Origin: JANQRV01 sp964533785
GTDB lineage: Bacteria; Bacteroidota; Bacteroidia; Chitinophagales; Saprospiraceae
Reading direction: 5' to 3'
Assembly (NCBI GenBank): GCA_964533785.1
Contig: CAZHNG010000381.1
Location: 1 to 6,177, forward strand
DNA length: 6,177 bases
This document shows positions 1 to 5,590 of this stretch, in pieces (the stretch's first letter is position 1; the number at the start of each line of letters is the position of its first letter). The notes below the pieces were generated by a model, which saw nothing but the letters and a program-made list of their open reading frames with translations, did no database searches and was not told the DNA's origin. The translations under genes were made by a program, and so were the position numbers.

Positions 1-50
1 TAATGAATATTTACTGAAAGTTTTGGGCGAATCATTTTGATGCGTTTGCC

Positions 51-440
51 CTAATAGCGATTGGTTTGGCAAGTATAACCGTATTTCCACACATTACCTG
101 CTTTTAGGTGGATTTGCCCGGTAGCACAATGGTAGCAGGGGAATACTCCGTCCGTTTTGGCTAGTAAGGCATACTGAACGCATTCTTCAAGATTTTCAAT
201 TTGACCGTCTATTTTGTTCTTGACAGATTTTTCTAATCTTAATTCACCCTTTTCGTTTACTTCGATAAAAGGAACGCCTTTATAAGCCTTCCAACTAAAA
301 TGAAGGGCCGTGCAAATCAAGCATAGCACGATAAACACCGGAAGGAAATTAAAAGGGGGGCGGTAGTCAGGCCGGACAATACCTGAGTTGATCCACTGGA
401 TGATTTTTAAATTGGAGATCCGCAAATAAATATTCCGCAT
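51..440 (-). CDS. Hypothetical membrane-anchored protein, possibly truncated
   Basis: This is a 129-residue protein of unknown function. It has a short basic N-terminus, one clear hydrophobic segment at about residues 31-50 (NFLPVFIVLCLICTALHFSW), and then a soluble part. The soluble part contains a CxxC pair (C102, C105 in PCYHC) followed by GNVWKYGYTC. The helix before the cysteines (ENLEECVQYALLAKTDG) reads like real protein, so I believe the frame is coding. I loosely recall hypothetical proteins of Bacteroidota that share a 'PCYxC...WKYG...GRYG' pattern and continue about 40-60 residues further; this is memory, not a search. Here the frame stops right after NRY, and the next 16 codons to the window edge are open in the same frame, so it may be a nonsense-truncated copy. 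The ATG at 440 has no recognisable ribosome binding site and I see no promoter. The next gene, the RHH protein, is divergent. Confidence 0.6.
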   Translation of the reverse strand: MRNIYLRISNLKIIQWINSGIVRPDYRPPFNFLPVFIVLCLICTALHFSWKAYKGVPFIEVNEKGELRLEKSVKNKIDGQIENLEECVQYALLAKTDGVFPCYHCATGQIHLKAGNVWKYGYTCQTNRY

Positions 441-580
441 TTGCTTTAGGCTTTAAATAACTGTAAATCTGTTGTTTGTTCACGGTGGGAGATTCTCTGA
501 GCTTTACAAATGATTTTTGTGACGAAATAATGAAAGCGTTACAAAATAACTAATTATTTATCAGCTTCCAAATGTGAGGG

Positions 581-597
581 TGGTACTTCTGGTACCA
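581..597. promoter_or_regulatory. Candidate operator: TGGTAC-N5-GTACCA
   Basis: A perfect 6-bp inverted repeat with a 5-base spacer ends 34 bases before the start codon of the ribbon-helix-helix gene. Because GTAC is itself palindromic, the site also reads as a direct repeat of TGGTAC at 581-586 and 590-595. RHH proteins commonly bind short symmetric or tandem sites in their own promoters, so autoregulation is a reasonable inference. I found no convincing -7 element around it, so its relation to a transcription start is unknown. Confidence 0.35.
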
Positions 598-631
598 AAG
601 TCTGGAAATCGTTACATTAGTAGAAAAAAGG

Positions 632-787
632 ATGAAAGCTTCCAAAACAAAAAGGGATACTACTTTGAATTTTAGGGTGACTAAGCAGTTTAAAAAGGAG
701 TTTAAACAGCTGGCGCTGGATCTGGATGTTTCGATGGTCGAGTTGTTGGAGAAGGCTTTTTATGAACTGAAGGAAAGAAACGAATAA
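632..787 (+). CDS. Small ribbon-helix-helix DNA-binding protein (CopG/Arc/ParD type)
   Basis: This 51-residue protein matches the minimal RHH fold. A basic N-terminal arm (MKASKTKRD) precedes a beta-strand with alternating pattern (TLNFRVT, residues 10-16). Helix A follows (KQFKKEFKQLALDLD, 18-32), then a short turn (VSM) and helix B (VELLEKAFYELKERN, 36-50). RHH dimers insert paired strands into the major groove; members act as antitoxins, plasmid partition or copy-control repressors, or autoregulators. No toxin-like gene lies downstream, so I cannot assign a system and treat it as an orphan. The start is forced: the upstream frame meets a stop at 575-577 and has no other start codon after it. 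AAAAAAGG sits directly against the ATG, an A-rich leader usual in Bacteroidota. The opposite strand is also open here but gives only a leucine- and phenylalanine-rich artefact. Confidence 0.72.
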   Translation: MKASKTKRDTTLNFRVTKQFKKEFKQLALDLDVSMVELLEKAFYELKERNE

Positions 788-905
788 TATAAAAGTGCCT
801 GAGATTAGATGTGGAGGACAAGATGGCATCCTCACCTTTTCCTAATTATTTAGTTATACTGATTACGCAACACCTAAACCTCATAACGGCGACTTCGAGG
901 ATGAT

Positions 906-929
906 GAAGGGTCCCGCTTCTTGTTTTTT
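906..929 (+). terminator. Possible intrinsic terminator downstream of the RHH gene
   Basis: GAAG (906-909) can pair with CTTC (917-920), with a further G-C pair possible if G916 bulges. The hairpin is followed at once by TTGTTTTTT. The T-run lies on the right side only, so it would act on plus-strand transcription from the RHH gene, 118 bases upstream. The stem is short, so this is tentative. Confidence 0.25.
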
Positions 930-1011
930 CGGATAATTACAGAGCAAGTAAAACCTTTGATCGAAACCTGATAGCCCCTCACGCAAATCAATCATCTCCA
1001 AACTCTTGTGA

Positions 1012-1036
1012 TCTGGCGTCTGGCATCTGACGTCTT
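1012..1036. repeat. Degenerate tandem heptamer repeat (TCTGRCR)
   Basis: Three consecutive 7-base units, TCTGGCG (1012-1018), TCTGGCA (1019-1025) and TCTGACG (1026-1032), are followed by a partial fourth, TCTT. Units differ from each other by one or two transitions. The array touches the stop codon of the amidohydrolase gene, so its last bases overlap the gene end. Short degenerate heptamer arrays of this sort are known as dispersed intergenic repeats in some bacteria; I cannot tell from one window whether it is dispersed here. Confidence 0.55.
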
Positions 1037-2213
1037 ACTGAATTCGTTGAATGGAAGCTTTATCGCCCAGCCTCATTTCCTTTTCCAGGTTACGAATTAA
1101 ATTAACCCCAGGAGCTTTACCCACCTCAAAACTGCCAAAATCATCGGCAAAGCCCAGCGCTTCAGCGCCATTCAGGGTCGCCCATCTCCATAGCGTTTCC
1201 AATGGGACATAAGACTGGTATTTTTGGATGGTTTTCATCTCTTCGAATACCGATAATTGCCAATTAGAAGTAAGGCTATCGGTGCCAATCGTCATTTTGG
1301 CGCCGGTATCCAGAAAGTGTTGGTAATTAGGTAAGCGGTTTTCGATGTACAGATTCGCATTGGGGCAGGTAGCCCAATAGACTTGTTCATTCCAGTCCTG
1401 TGCGGCCTTAATATCGGGTGGGGTAATCATGGTGTTGTGCACAAACAAGGTCCTCTGTTTGGGATCCATCTGCTCCAAAGCATAGTGAATAGAAGTCCGT
1501 CCCGTTGGCTGAAATTCTTCTACCGAAAAGCCAAAAGAATCGTAAAAATCAAGGAATCCCCCGCTTTTATCCAGAAAGAACTGGTCTTCGTGCACCGTTT
1601 CCTGGTTGTGAATACTGATCGTACTGCCCGGTTCATTTTCCTGGTTGATCAATTCGAATAAAGAAGTAGATACGGTGTAAGGAGCGTGGGGCACGCAGCT
1701 TTTGCGGTTGCCGTGCGCCGTGCTTTGGCCGTCATACACCTTTTTATACTGGTCAAACCAGGTTGACGCCTGCGATTCCTGGAGGAAATCGAACATTTCA
1801 ACGAATGTATAGTAGCGAATGGAACTCTTTTCTTTCGTTGCGGCCGTATCCAATTTATTCGAAATATCCCCCACGGCTACGATACCAGCTTCATACATTT
1901 CCCGGTCCGCTTTTGCTATGGCCTCTAAAATGACCTCCTCGGGAAATTCGCGGAAATTGACCACCTTTTTCAAAAATGGCAATAAGCCCGTGCCCGTATC
2001 CGCCAGCCCCTTCATATGTGACAATTCCAGGTGGCAGTGGGTGTTGACCAGCCCCGGGATCAACAGTCCATCGTAAAAATCCACTGAACTTTTGTCGTGG
2101 TTTTCCAGGCGGTCAATGGCTAAAATCTTGCCTTGCTCGTCTAGTACCAGCACTCCATTGTCAATGATTGGCTCAACAATGGGAAATAATTGGGTAGCGC
2201 CTATTTTTCTCAT
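1035..2213 (-). CDS. Amidohydrolase, ATZ/TRZ-like deaminase (possibly aminodeoxyfutalosine or MTA/SAH deaminase)
   Basis: This 392-residue cytoplasmic metal-dependent hydrolase has the full amidohydrolase layout. An N-terminal beta-sandwich strand region (NGVLVLDEQGKILAI) leads into GLLIPGLVNTHCHLELSH, with metal ligands H59 and H61. Then come H176 in CVPHAPYT, H202 and E205 in IHNQET, H259 in FVHN, and D312 in IGTDSLTSN. This H-x-H / H / HxxE / H / D pattern is that of mononuclear deaminases acting on adenosine-like or triazine amines. Candidate substrates are methylthioadenosine, S-adenosylhomocysteine or aminodeoxyfutalosine (menaquinone pathway); sequence alone does not decide. I prefer the ATG at 2213 over the in-frame TTG at 2228, because the extra five residues (MKIIK) lie in an AT-rich leader. 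The DUF1015 gene ends 85 bases upstream on the same strand and I see no strong promoter in the gap, so the two are probably cotranscribed. Confidence 0.88.
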   Translation of the reverse strand: MRKIGATQLFPIVEPIIDNGVLVLDEQGKILAIDRLENHDKSSVDFYDGLLIPGLVNTHCHLELSHMKGLADTGTGLLPFLKKVVNFREFPEEVILEAIAKADREMYEAGIVAVGDISNKLDTAATKEKSSIRYYTFVEMFDFLQESQASTWFDQYKKVYDGQSTAHGNRKSCVPHAPYTVSTSLFELINQENEPGSTISIHNQETVHEDQFFLDKSGGFLDFYDSFGFSVEEFQPTGRTSIHYALEQMDPKQRTLFVHNTMITPPDIKAAQDWNEQVYWATCPNANLYIENRLPNYQHFLDTGAKMTIGTDSLTSNWQLSVFEEMKTIQKYQSYVPLETLWRWATLNGAEALGFADDFGSFEVGKAPGVNLIRNLEKEMRLGDKASIQRIQ

Positions 2214-2298
2214 TTTAATTATTTTCAATAATAGTTAAAGTACAAACAGTCCGTATGCTTTTGATGAAACATCAGTATCTTCTAAAATGAATCCATCC

Positions 2299-3402
2299 TC
2301 AAAGTTCCTTCACCAACAGACCATTCACCATCCTGGGCTCGAACCAGGTAGATTTAGGTGGCAAGACCCCGCCTGCATCAGCAATGGCTTTGATATCCTC
2401 CATACTTACCGGATACAAACAAAAAGCCGCCCCGTGTTCCATCTTTTTTAGCTTATTCATGATACCTTCCACGCCTTTAGGTCCTTCAACGTAGTCTTCC
2501 TCGTGTACCACCAGGTCGCTGTTTTCCAGAATATGCTTTTTGATGTGCAGATTCAGCAAATATACATCCAAACCCAACAAACCGTTAAGCCTGGCAGGAA
2601 TAAGCGTATCCCTCCACTTCAAACTATACCATTGTCCCTGCATGAACATTGTCATTTCGTGTTTTTGCCTGGGCTTTCTGGCCTTTTCCATTGGCTCCAC
2701 AACGCAAATGTTTTTGAGCTTTTCCAACAGGACCTGTAAAGCTTCTTTATCTTTCAACGGAAAAACACGGTTGAAATCGAAAATATCCAATTGATCAAAA
2801 GAAAAAAATGCACTCGGTATGTAGCGGTACTTGTTCAATTTTCCTTTTTCAGCCTGCTGGTCAAACAGATGGGCGCTGGCCGAAGTACGGTGATGACCAT
2901 CTGCAATGTAGATATCCGTACATTCCTCCTGGAACCCTTTTTTCAGTTGGTCTGTCACTTCGTTGTGCCGTACCACCCACAACCGGTGATACTCCTGATC
3001 GGAAATTTTCAAATTGAACAGTGGCGGGTTTGATTGAATATACTCCTCGATCCAATCCGTAATTTTCACCACTTTAGGGTAAGTAAGTACTACCGGCTTC
3101 ACGATAGCCGAGCGCCTTTTCAACAGATCAATTTGTTTGTCTTCCTTATTTGAAATAATGTTTTCGTGCTTTCGGATCCTGCCCTGTATGAAATCCTCAA
3201 TGTCAATACATCCGACGATACAGGAATAACTCTTCTCTCCTTTGATGATCTGCTGAATGTAAAGTGCTTCTTCAACCTGTTTTTCGAAAAAACTACGTCC
3301 CCGGTAATCGTCGTAGGAATATTTTACATCCCGAAAGAACGACGGCGCTGCTATGATCTTTTCCGGATTTGGATACAAGGCTTTGAATGGGTGCAGCTCC
3401 AT
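2299..3402 (-). CDS. DUF1015 family protein
   Basis: This 367-residue soluble protein belongs to DUF1015, a conserved family without an established biochemical function. Landmarks are the N-terminal HPFKALYPNPE; DIEDFIQGRIRKHE at about 67-80, the family's 'D.G.I.RHE' segment; the signature IADGHHRTSAS at 166-176; and the C-terminal GGVLPPKSTWFEPR at 344-357. The paired histidines of ADGHHR and the C-terminal KST motif are the most conserved parts of the family and suggest a catalytic or ligand-binding site; that is inference. The length is slightly below the roughly 400 residues I would expect, with no sign of breakage. The ATG at 3402 places the conserved N-terminus correctly. In other Bacteroidota I recall this family next to serine biosynthesis genes (serA/serC); here it heads a two-gene unit with the amidohydrolase and is divergent from mraZ. 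A weak minus-strand -7-like sequence (TAATTTTC) lies at 3429-3436. Confidence 0.93.
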   Translation of the reverse strand: MELHPFKALYPNPEKIIAAPSFFRDVKYSYDDYRGRSFFEKQVEEALYIQQIIKGEKSYSCIVGCIDIEDFIQGRIRKHENIISNKEDKQIDLLKRRSAIVKPVVLTYPKVVKITDWIEEYIQSNPPLFNLKISDQEYHRLWVVRHNEVTDQLKKGFQEECTDIYIADGHHRTSASAHLFDQQAEKGKLNKYRYIPSAFFSFDQLDIFDFNRVFPLKDKEALQVLLEKLKNICVVEPMEKARKPRQKHEMTMFMQGQWYSLKWRDTLIPARLNGLLGLDVYLLNLHIKKHILENSDLVVHEEDYVEGPKGVEGIMNKLKKMEHGAAFCLYPVSMEDIKAIADAGGVLPPKSTWFEPRMVNGLLVKEL

Positions 3403-3540
3403 ATTGAAAATGCAGGTTGTTTGAGGGCGAAAATTAGATAAAATCTTTGATTTATAAAGAGATTCGACGGATTACAATCTTAATTCCCTCTTTTCCCAAA
3501 TAATGACCAATTTTAATAAAAAGTATCTTGAACATCGCCA

Positions 3541-3580
3541 AAAATGGAAAAAAGTGTCAAAATGTGGTAAAATGTGGATA
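3541..3580 (+). promoter_or_regulatory. MraZ operator: four tandem 10-bp repeats
   Basis: Four abutting decamers are visible: AAAATGGAAA, AAAGTGTCAA, AATGTGGTAA and AATGTGGATA. They share an A-rich left part and a GTG/TGG core at the same place in each unit. MraZ is known to bind direct repeats upstream of its own gene at 10-bp periodicity (TGGGN with 5-base spacers in E. coli, AAAGTGKN3 in Mollicutes); the second unit here matches the Mollicutes form exactly. The array ends 7 bases before the -7 element, so bound MraZ would cover the -33 region and block the promoter of the dcw cluster. The sequence pattern is direct observation; binding is inferred. Confidence 0.78.
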
Positions 3581-3587
3581 AATTACT

Positions 3588-3595
3588 TATCTTTG
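3588..3595 (+). promoter_or_regulatory. Bacteroidota -7 promoter element of the dcw cluster
   Basis: TATCTTTG is an exact match to the Bacteroidota -7 consensus TAnnTTTG. It would place transcription start near 3602, giving a leader of only about 13 bases before the mraZ ATG, with AAGG at 3604-3607 as a weak ribosome binding site. No good TTTG -33 box is present at the usual spacing; TGTG at 3563-3566, inside the third MraZ repeat, is the nearest substitute. Confidence 0.6.
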
Positions 3596-3614
3596 AGGCA
3601 GTTAAGGTAAGATC

Positions 3615-4085
3615 ATGCAACAATTACTCGGTGAATATGAATGCAAGGTGGATGCAAAGGGGCGGTTGCGATTGCCCGGTGATTTAATCCAACAACTGGG
3701 TAAACAAGATGCTTTTCAATTCGTCATCAATCGTGGATTTGAACGTTGCCTGATGATCTATCCTTTAGAAGTGTGGGAATACACAACCAAAGAGGTGAAC
3801 CAATTGAATTTATACAATAAGCAGCACCGGGATTTCGTCCGTTATTTTTACCGCGGTGCGCAACGGGTAGGAACGGATAGCTCGGACCGGATATTGGTGG
3901 CACAACGGTTATTGAATTACGCCAATATTTCCAAAGAAGTTATTTTGTCCGCCTATATTGATCGAATAGAGTTGTGGTCCAAAGAAGAATATGATAAATT
4001 GCTGGCAGATGAGCCGGCAGATTTTTCTAGTCTGGCGCAGGAAGTATTAGGTAAAAGTCCACCAGACAACGATAACCATGAGTGA
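3615..4085 (+). CDS. mraZ: Transcriptional regulator MraZ
   Basis: MraZ is a DNA-binding protein that forms ring-shaped oligomers and usually represses its own dcw operon. The 156-residue product carries two SpoVT-AbrB half-domains. The first includes GEYECKVDAKGRLRLP (6-21) and the second GTDSSDRILVAQRLL (86-100), each with the D-x-x-x/G-R signature. The C-terminal YIDRIELWSKEEYDKLL (114-130) is also typical. The last 20 or so residues (FSSLAQEVLGKSPPDNDNHE) form a polar tail, as in other members, and the length is normal. The gene is first in the cluster, and its stop overlaps the rsmH start in ATGAGTGA, implying translational coupling. The four tandem repeats upstream are its likely own operator. 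Confidence 0.96.
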   Translation: MQQLLGEYECKVDAKGRLRLPGDLIQQLGKQDAFQFVINRGFERCLMIYPLEVWEYTTKEVNQLNLYNKQHRDFVRYFYRGAQRVGTDSSDRILVAQRLLNYANISKEVILSAYIDRIELWSKEEYDKLLADEPADFSSLAQEVLGKSPPDNDNHE

Positions 4086-4989
4086 ATACCATCAACCAGT
4101 CTTACTGGAAGAATCTATTGAAGGACTTCATATTAAACCCGGAGGTACATACGTCGATGTTACTTTCGGTGGTGGAGGTCACTCAAGGGTCATTCTTAAA
4201 AAGTTAGGAATGAACGGCCGTTTAGTTGCTTTTGACCAGGATCAGGATGCCGTTTCCAATGAAATTGATGACAAGCGTTTTACTTTGATACCGCATAATT
4301 TTAGACATATTCAACGTTTTTTAAAATTGCATGGTATTAAAAAAGTGGACGGCATTCTGGCAGATCTGGGTATTTCCTCTCACCAAATCGACCAGGCGGA
4401 AAGAGGATTTGCTTACCGGTACGAAGCTGCCATTGACATGAGGATGAACCAGTCGCAAAACATGAGCGCGGCTGACGTTTTGAATGAATACTCCGCGGAG
4501 CAATTGCAACAAATATTGAGCGAATACGGAGAAGTGAGAAATGCCAAAACGCTTGCCCGCCGGATCAGTGAAGAACGACAAATAAGAGCATTGAAGAATA
4601 TTTCCGATCTACTGGGTATCGCTGAACCTATTGCAATAGGACCAAAGCAAAAATACCTGGCACAGGTTTTTCAAGCACTGAGAATTGAGGTTAATGACGA
4701 AATTGGTTCTTTGAAACAGCTATTAACACAAACGACGGATCTATTAAATAACGGAGGAAGACTTGTTGTCATTTCCTATCATTCCATAGAAGACCGCATC
4801 GTAAAACGATTCATGAAGACAGGAAATCCGGAAGGAGAGATGATAAAGGACTTTTACGGAAATATTTCCAGGCCTTTTAAAGTTATAACCAAAAAGGCCA
4901 TTACGCCAAAACCGGAAGAGCAAAAGCGAAATCCAAGATCCAGGAGCGCTAAATTGCGGATAGCAGAACGAACGTTGCAAGAATCGTAA
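4078..4989 (+). CDS. rsmH: 16S rRNA (cytosine1402-N4)-methyltransferase RsmH
   Basis: RsmH (formerly MraW) uses S-adenosylmethionine to methylate N4 of C1402 of 16S rRNA in the decoding centre. The 303-residue protein is complete. It has the N-terminal YHQPVLLEES, SAM-binding loop VDVTFGGGGHS (26-36), acidic FDQDQDA (52-58) and DLGISSHQID (96-105). Further on are the RGF...DMRM segment (109-123), VFQALRIEVNDE (197-208), VISYHSIEDRIVK (231-243) and the basic tail NPRSRSAKLRIAER (285-298). All of these are hallmarks of the family. The ATG lies 8 bases inside mraZ, so translation is probably coupled to it. An AT-rich hairpin begins exactly at its stop codon. Confidence 0.97.
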   Translation: MSEYHQPVLLEESIEGLHIKPGGTYVDVTFGGGGHSRVILKKLGMNGRLVAFDQDQDAVSNEIDDKRFTLIPHNFRHIQRFLKLHGIKKVDGILADLGISSHQIDQAERGFAYRYEAAIDMRMNQSQNMSAADVLNEYSAEQLQQILSEYGEVRNAKTLARRISEERQIRALKNISDLLGIAEPIAIGPKQKYLAQVFQALRIEVNDEIGSLKQLLTQTTDLLNNGGRLVVISYHSIEDRIVKRFMKTGNPEGEMIKDFYGNISRPFKVITKKAITPKPEEQKRNPRSRSAKLRIAERTLQES

Positions 4990-5018
4990 TAAAAGGTAAA
5001 GCCTTATTAGACTTTTTT
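4987..5018 (+). terminator. Possible weak terminator or attenuator after rsmH
   Basis: TAATAA (4987-4992), which includes the rsmH stop codon, pairs with TTATTA (5004-5009). GG (4995-4996) pairs with CC (5002-5003), leaving a two-base AA bulge and a 5-base loop. A run of six T follows at 5013-5018 after GAC. The shape is that of an intrinsic terminator, but the stem is nearly all A-T, so at most partial termination is expected inside the dcw cluster. Confidence 0.3.
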
Positions 5019-5079
5019 AGCGATCACTGTACTACAGGTGGCCAAAAAGTTGTAATTTAAACAGAAAGATAGTCGAGTT

Positions 5080-5412
5080 ATGGCTAAGAAGAAAAGCAAT
5101 ACAATGACATTCAGCGAGTTGAGCTTCATGACTTCCGAATGGATACTGAGGAACGTTCCTTTTATGCTTTTCCTGGGCTTCCTGGCGACTATTTACATCG
5201 CTAATGCCCATTACGCTGAACGAAATGTGAGACAGATCCAGGTTATCCAAAAAGAGTTGAAAGAAACGAGGTGGTATTACATGTCGCTTCAATCGGAAAA
5301 TATGTATAAAAGCAAAAGGTCTGAAATTGTTGAAAGTGTAAAAGAAGAAGGGTTAAGGCCATTTAGGAGCAAGCCGAAGAAAATTATAGTAGACCCGGAA
5401 GAAATTCAATAA
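5080..5412 (+). CDS. ftsL: FtsL-like cell division protein (Bacteroidota type)
   Basis: This 110-residue bitopic membrane protein fits the FtsL position and form. It has a cytoplasmic N-terminus (MAKKKSNTMTFSELSFMTSEWILRN), a single membrane segment at about 26-43 (VPFMLFLGFLATIYIANA) and a periplasmic amphipathic helix likely to be coiled coil (RQIQVIQKELKETRWYYMSLQSENM). A basic stretch ending KPKKIIV follows. The family is FtsL-like of Bacteroidota, recognised by the WxYMSLxSExM...KxSE..V...GL segment and by gene order, not by strong similarity to E. coli FtsL. In other bacteria FtsL works with FtsB and FtsQ to activate FtsW and FtsI at the septum. The ATG is preceded by a purine-rich AGAAAGA about 11 bases away. 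It is separated from rsmH by 90 bases and from ftsI by 178, looser than is usual in this cluster. Confidence 0.88.
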   Translation: MAKKKSNTMTFSELSFMTSEWILRNVPFMLFLGFLATIYIANAHYAERNVRQIQVIQKELKETRWYYMSLQSENMYKSKRSEIVESVKEEGLRPFRSKPKKIIVDPEEIQ

Positions 5413-5462
5413 TTCTTACATCATTTTTCAGTACCGGATAAAAATAATTGAAGGTTTGCCCT

Positions 5463-5470
5463 TAGATTTG
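5463..5470 (+). promoter_or_regulatory. Candidate -7 element upstream of ftsI
   Basis: TAGATTTG matches the Bacteroidota -7 consensus TAnnTTTG and lies in the 178-base gap between ftsL and ftsI. It would give a leader of roughly 110 bases for ftsI. There is no TTTG at the proper -33 distance (the nearest TTG, 5448-5450, is too close), so it may be a chance match in AT-rich DNA. Confidence 0.27.
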
Positions 5471-5554
5471 TTGAAAATCAGTTTTTTTTCACGCACCATA
5501 CTTGCACATTACCCGTAATAAAGAAGAAAATAAAATCAGATCAACCATACAAAA

Positions 5555-5577
5555 ACAAGTCCTTGACCGGACAAGTC
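5555..5577 (+). repeat. Direct repeat ACAAGTC flanking an imperfect palindrome before ftsI
   Basis: ACAAGTC occurs perfectly at 5555-5561 and 5571-5577, a period of 16. Overlapping it, CTTGACCGGACAAG (5562-5575) is a 14-base palindrome with one mismatched pair. The palindrome ends 15 bases before the ftsI ATG, so it could be a protein-binding site or an mRNA hairpin near the ribosome binding region. No known regulator is recognised. Confidence 0.4.
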
Positions 5578-5590
5578 TAATATACGTGTA

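Noticed and set aside
441..631. Search for a Bacteroidota promoter (TAnnTTTG) on either strand between the hypothetical gene and the RHH gene
   Set aside because: No match on either strand. The repeat of CGTTACA at 537-543 and 610-616 is too short to interpret.
617..835. A 72-codon minus-strand frame opposite the RHH gene
   Set aside because: Its product is a leucine/phenylalanine-rich sequence without a plausible fold and is the complement of the lysine/glutamate-rich RHH helices. The plus-strand reading is far more protein-like.
811..835. Inverted repeat GAGGA...TCCTC considered as a terminator for the RHH gene
   Set aside because: Five pairs with a 10-base loop and only a short CCTTTT afterwards; the hairpin at 906-929 with its longer T-run is the better candidate.
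823..936. A 37-codon plus-strand frame (MASSPFPNYLVILIT...) with GGAGGA four bases before its ATG
   Set aside because: The Shine-Dalgarno match is striking, but Bacteroidota rarely depend on it. The protein has no recognisable pattern and the frame runs through the candidate terminator hairpin. Probably chance.
1383..2076. Plus-strand open frames within the amidohydrolase gene
   Set aside because: They are shadows of a gene whose metal-binding motifs are intact on the minus strand.
2503..3441. Several overlapping open frames within the DUF1015 gene on both strands
   Set aside because: The DUF1015 reading has all family motifs in one continuous frame; the others show no conserved pattern.
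4321..5292. Minus-strand open frames opposite rsmH and ftsL
   Set aside because: Both plus-strand genes are full-length with family motifs, so the antisense frames are by-products.
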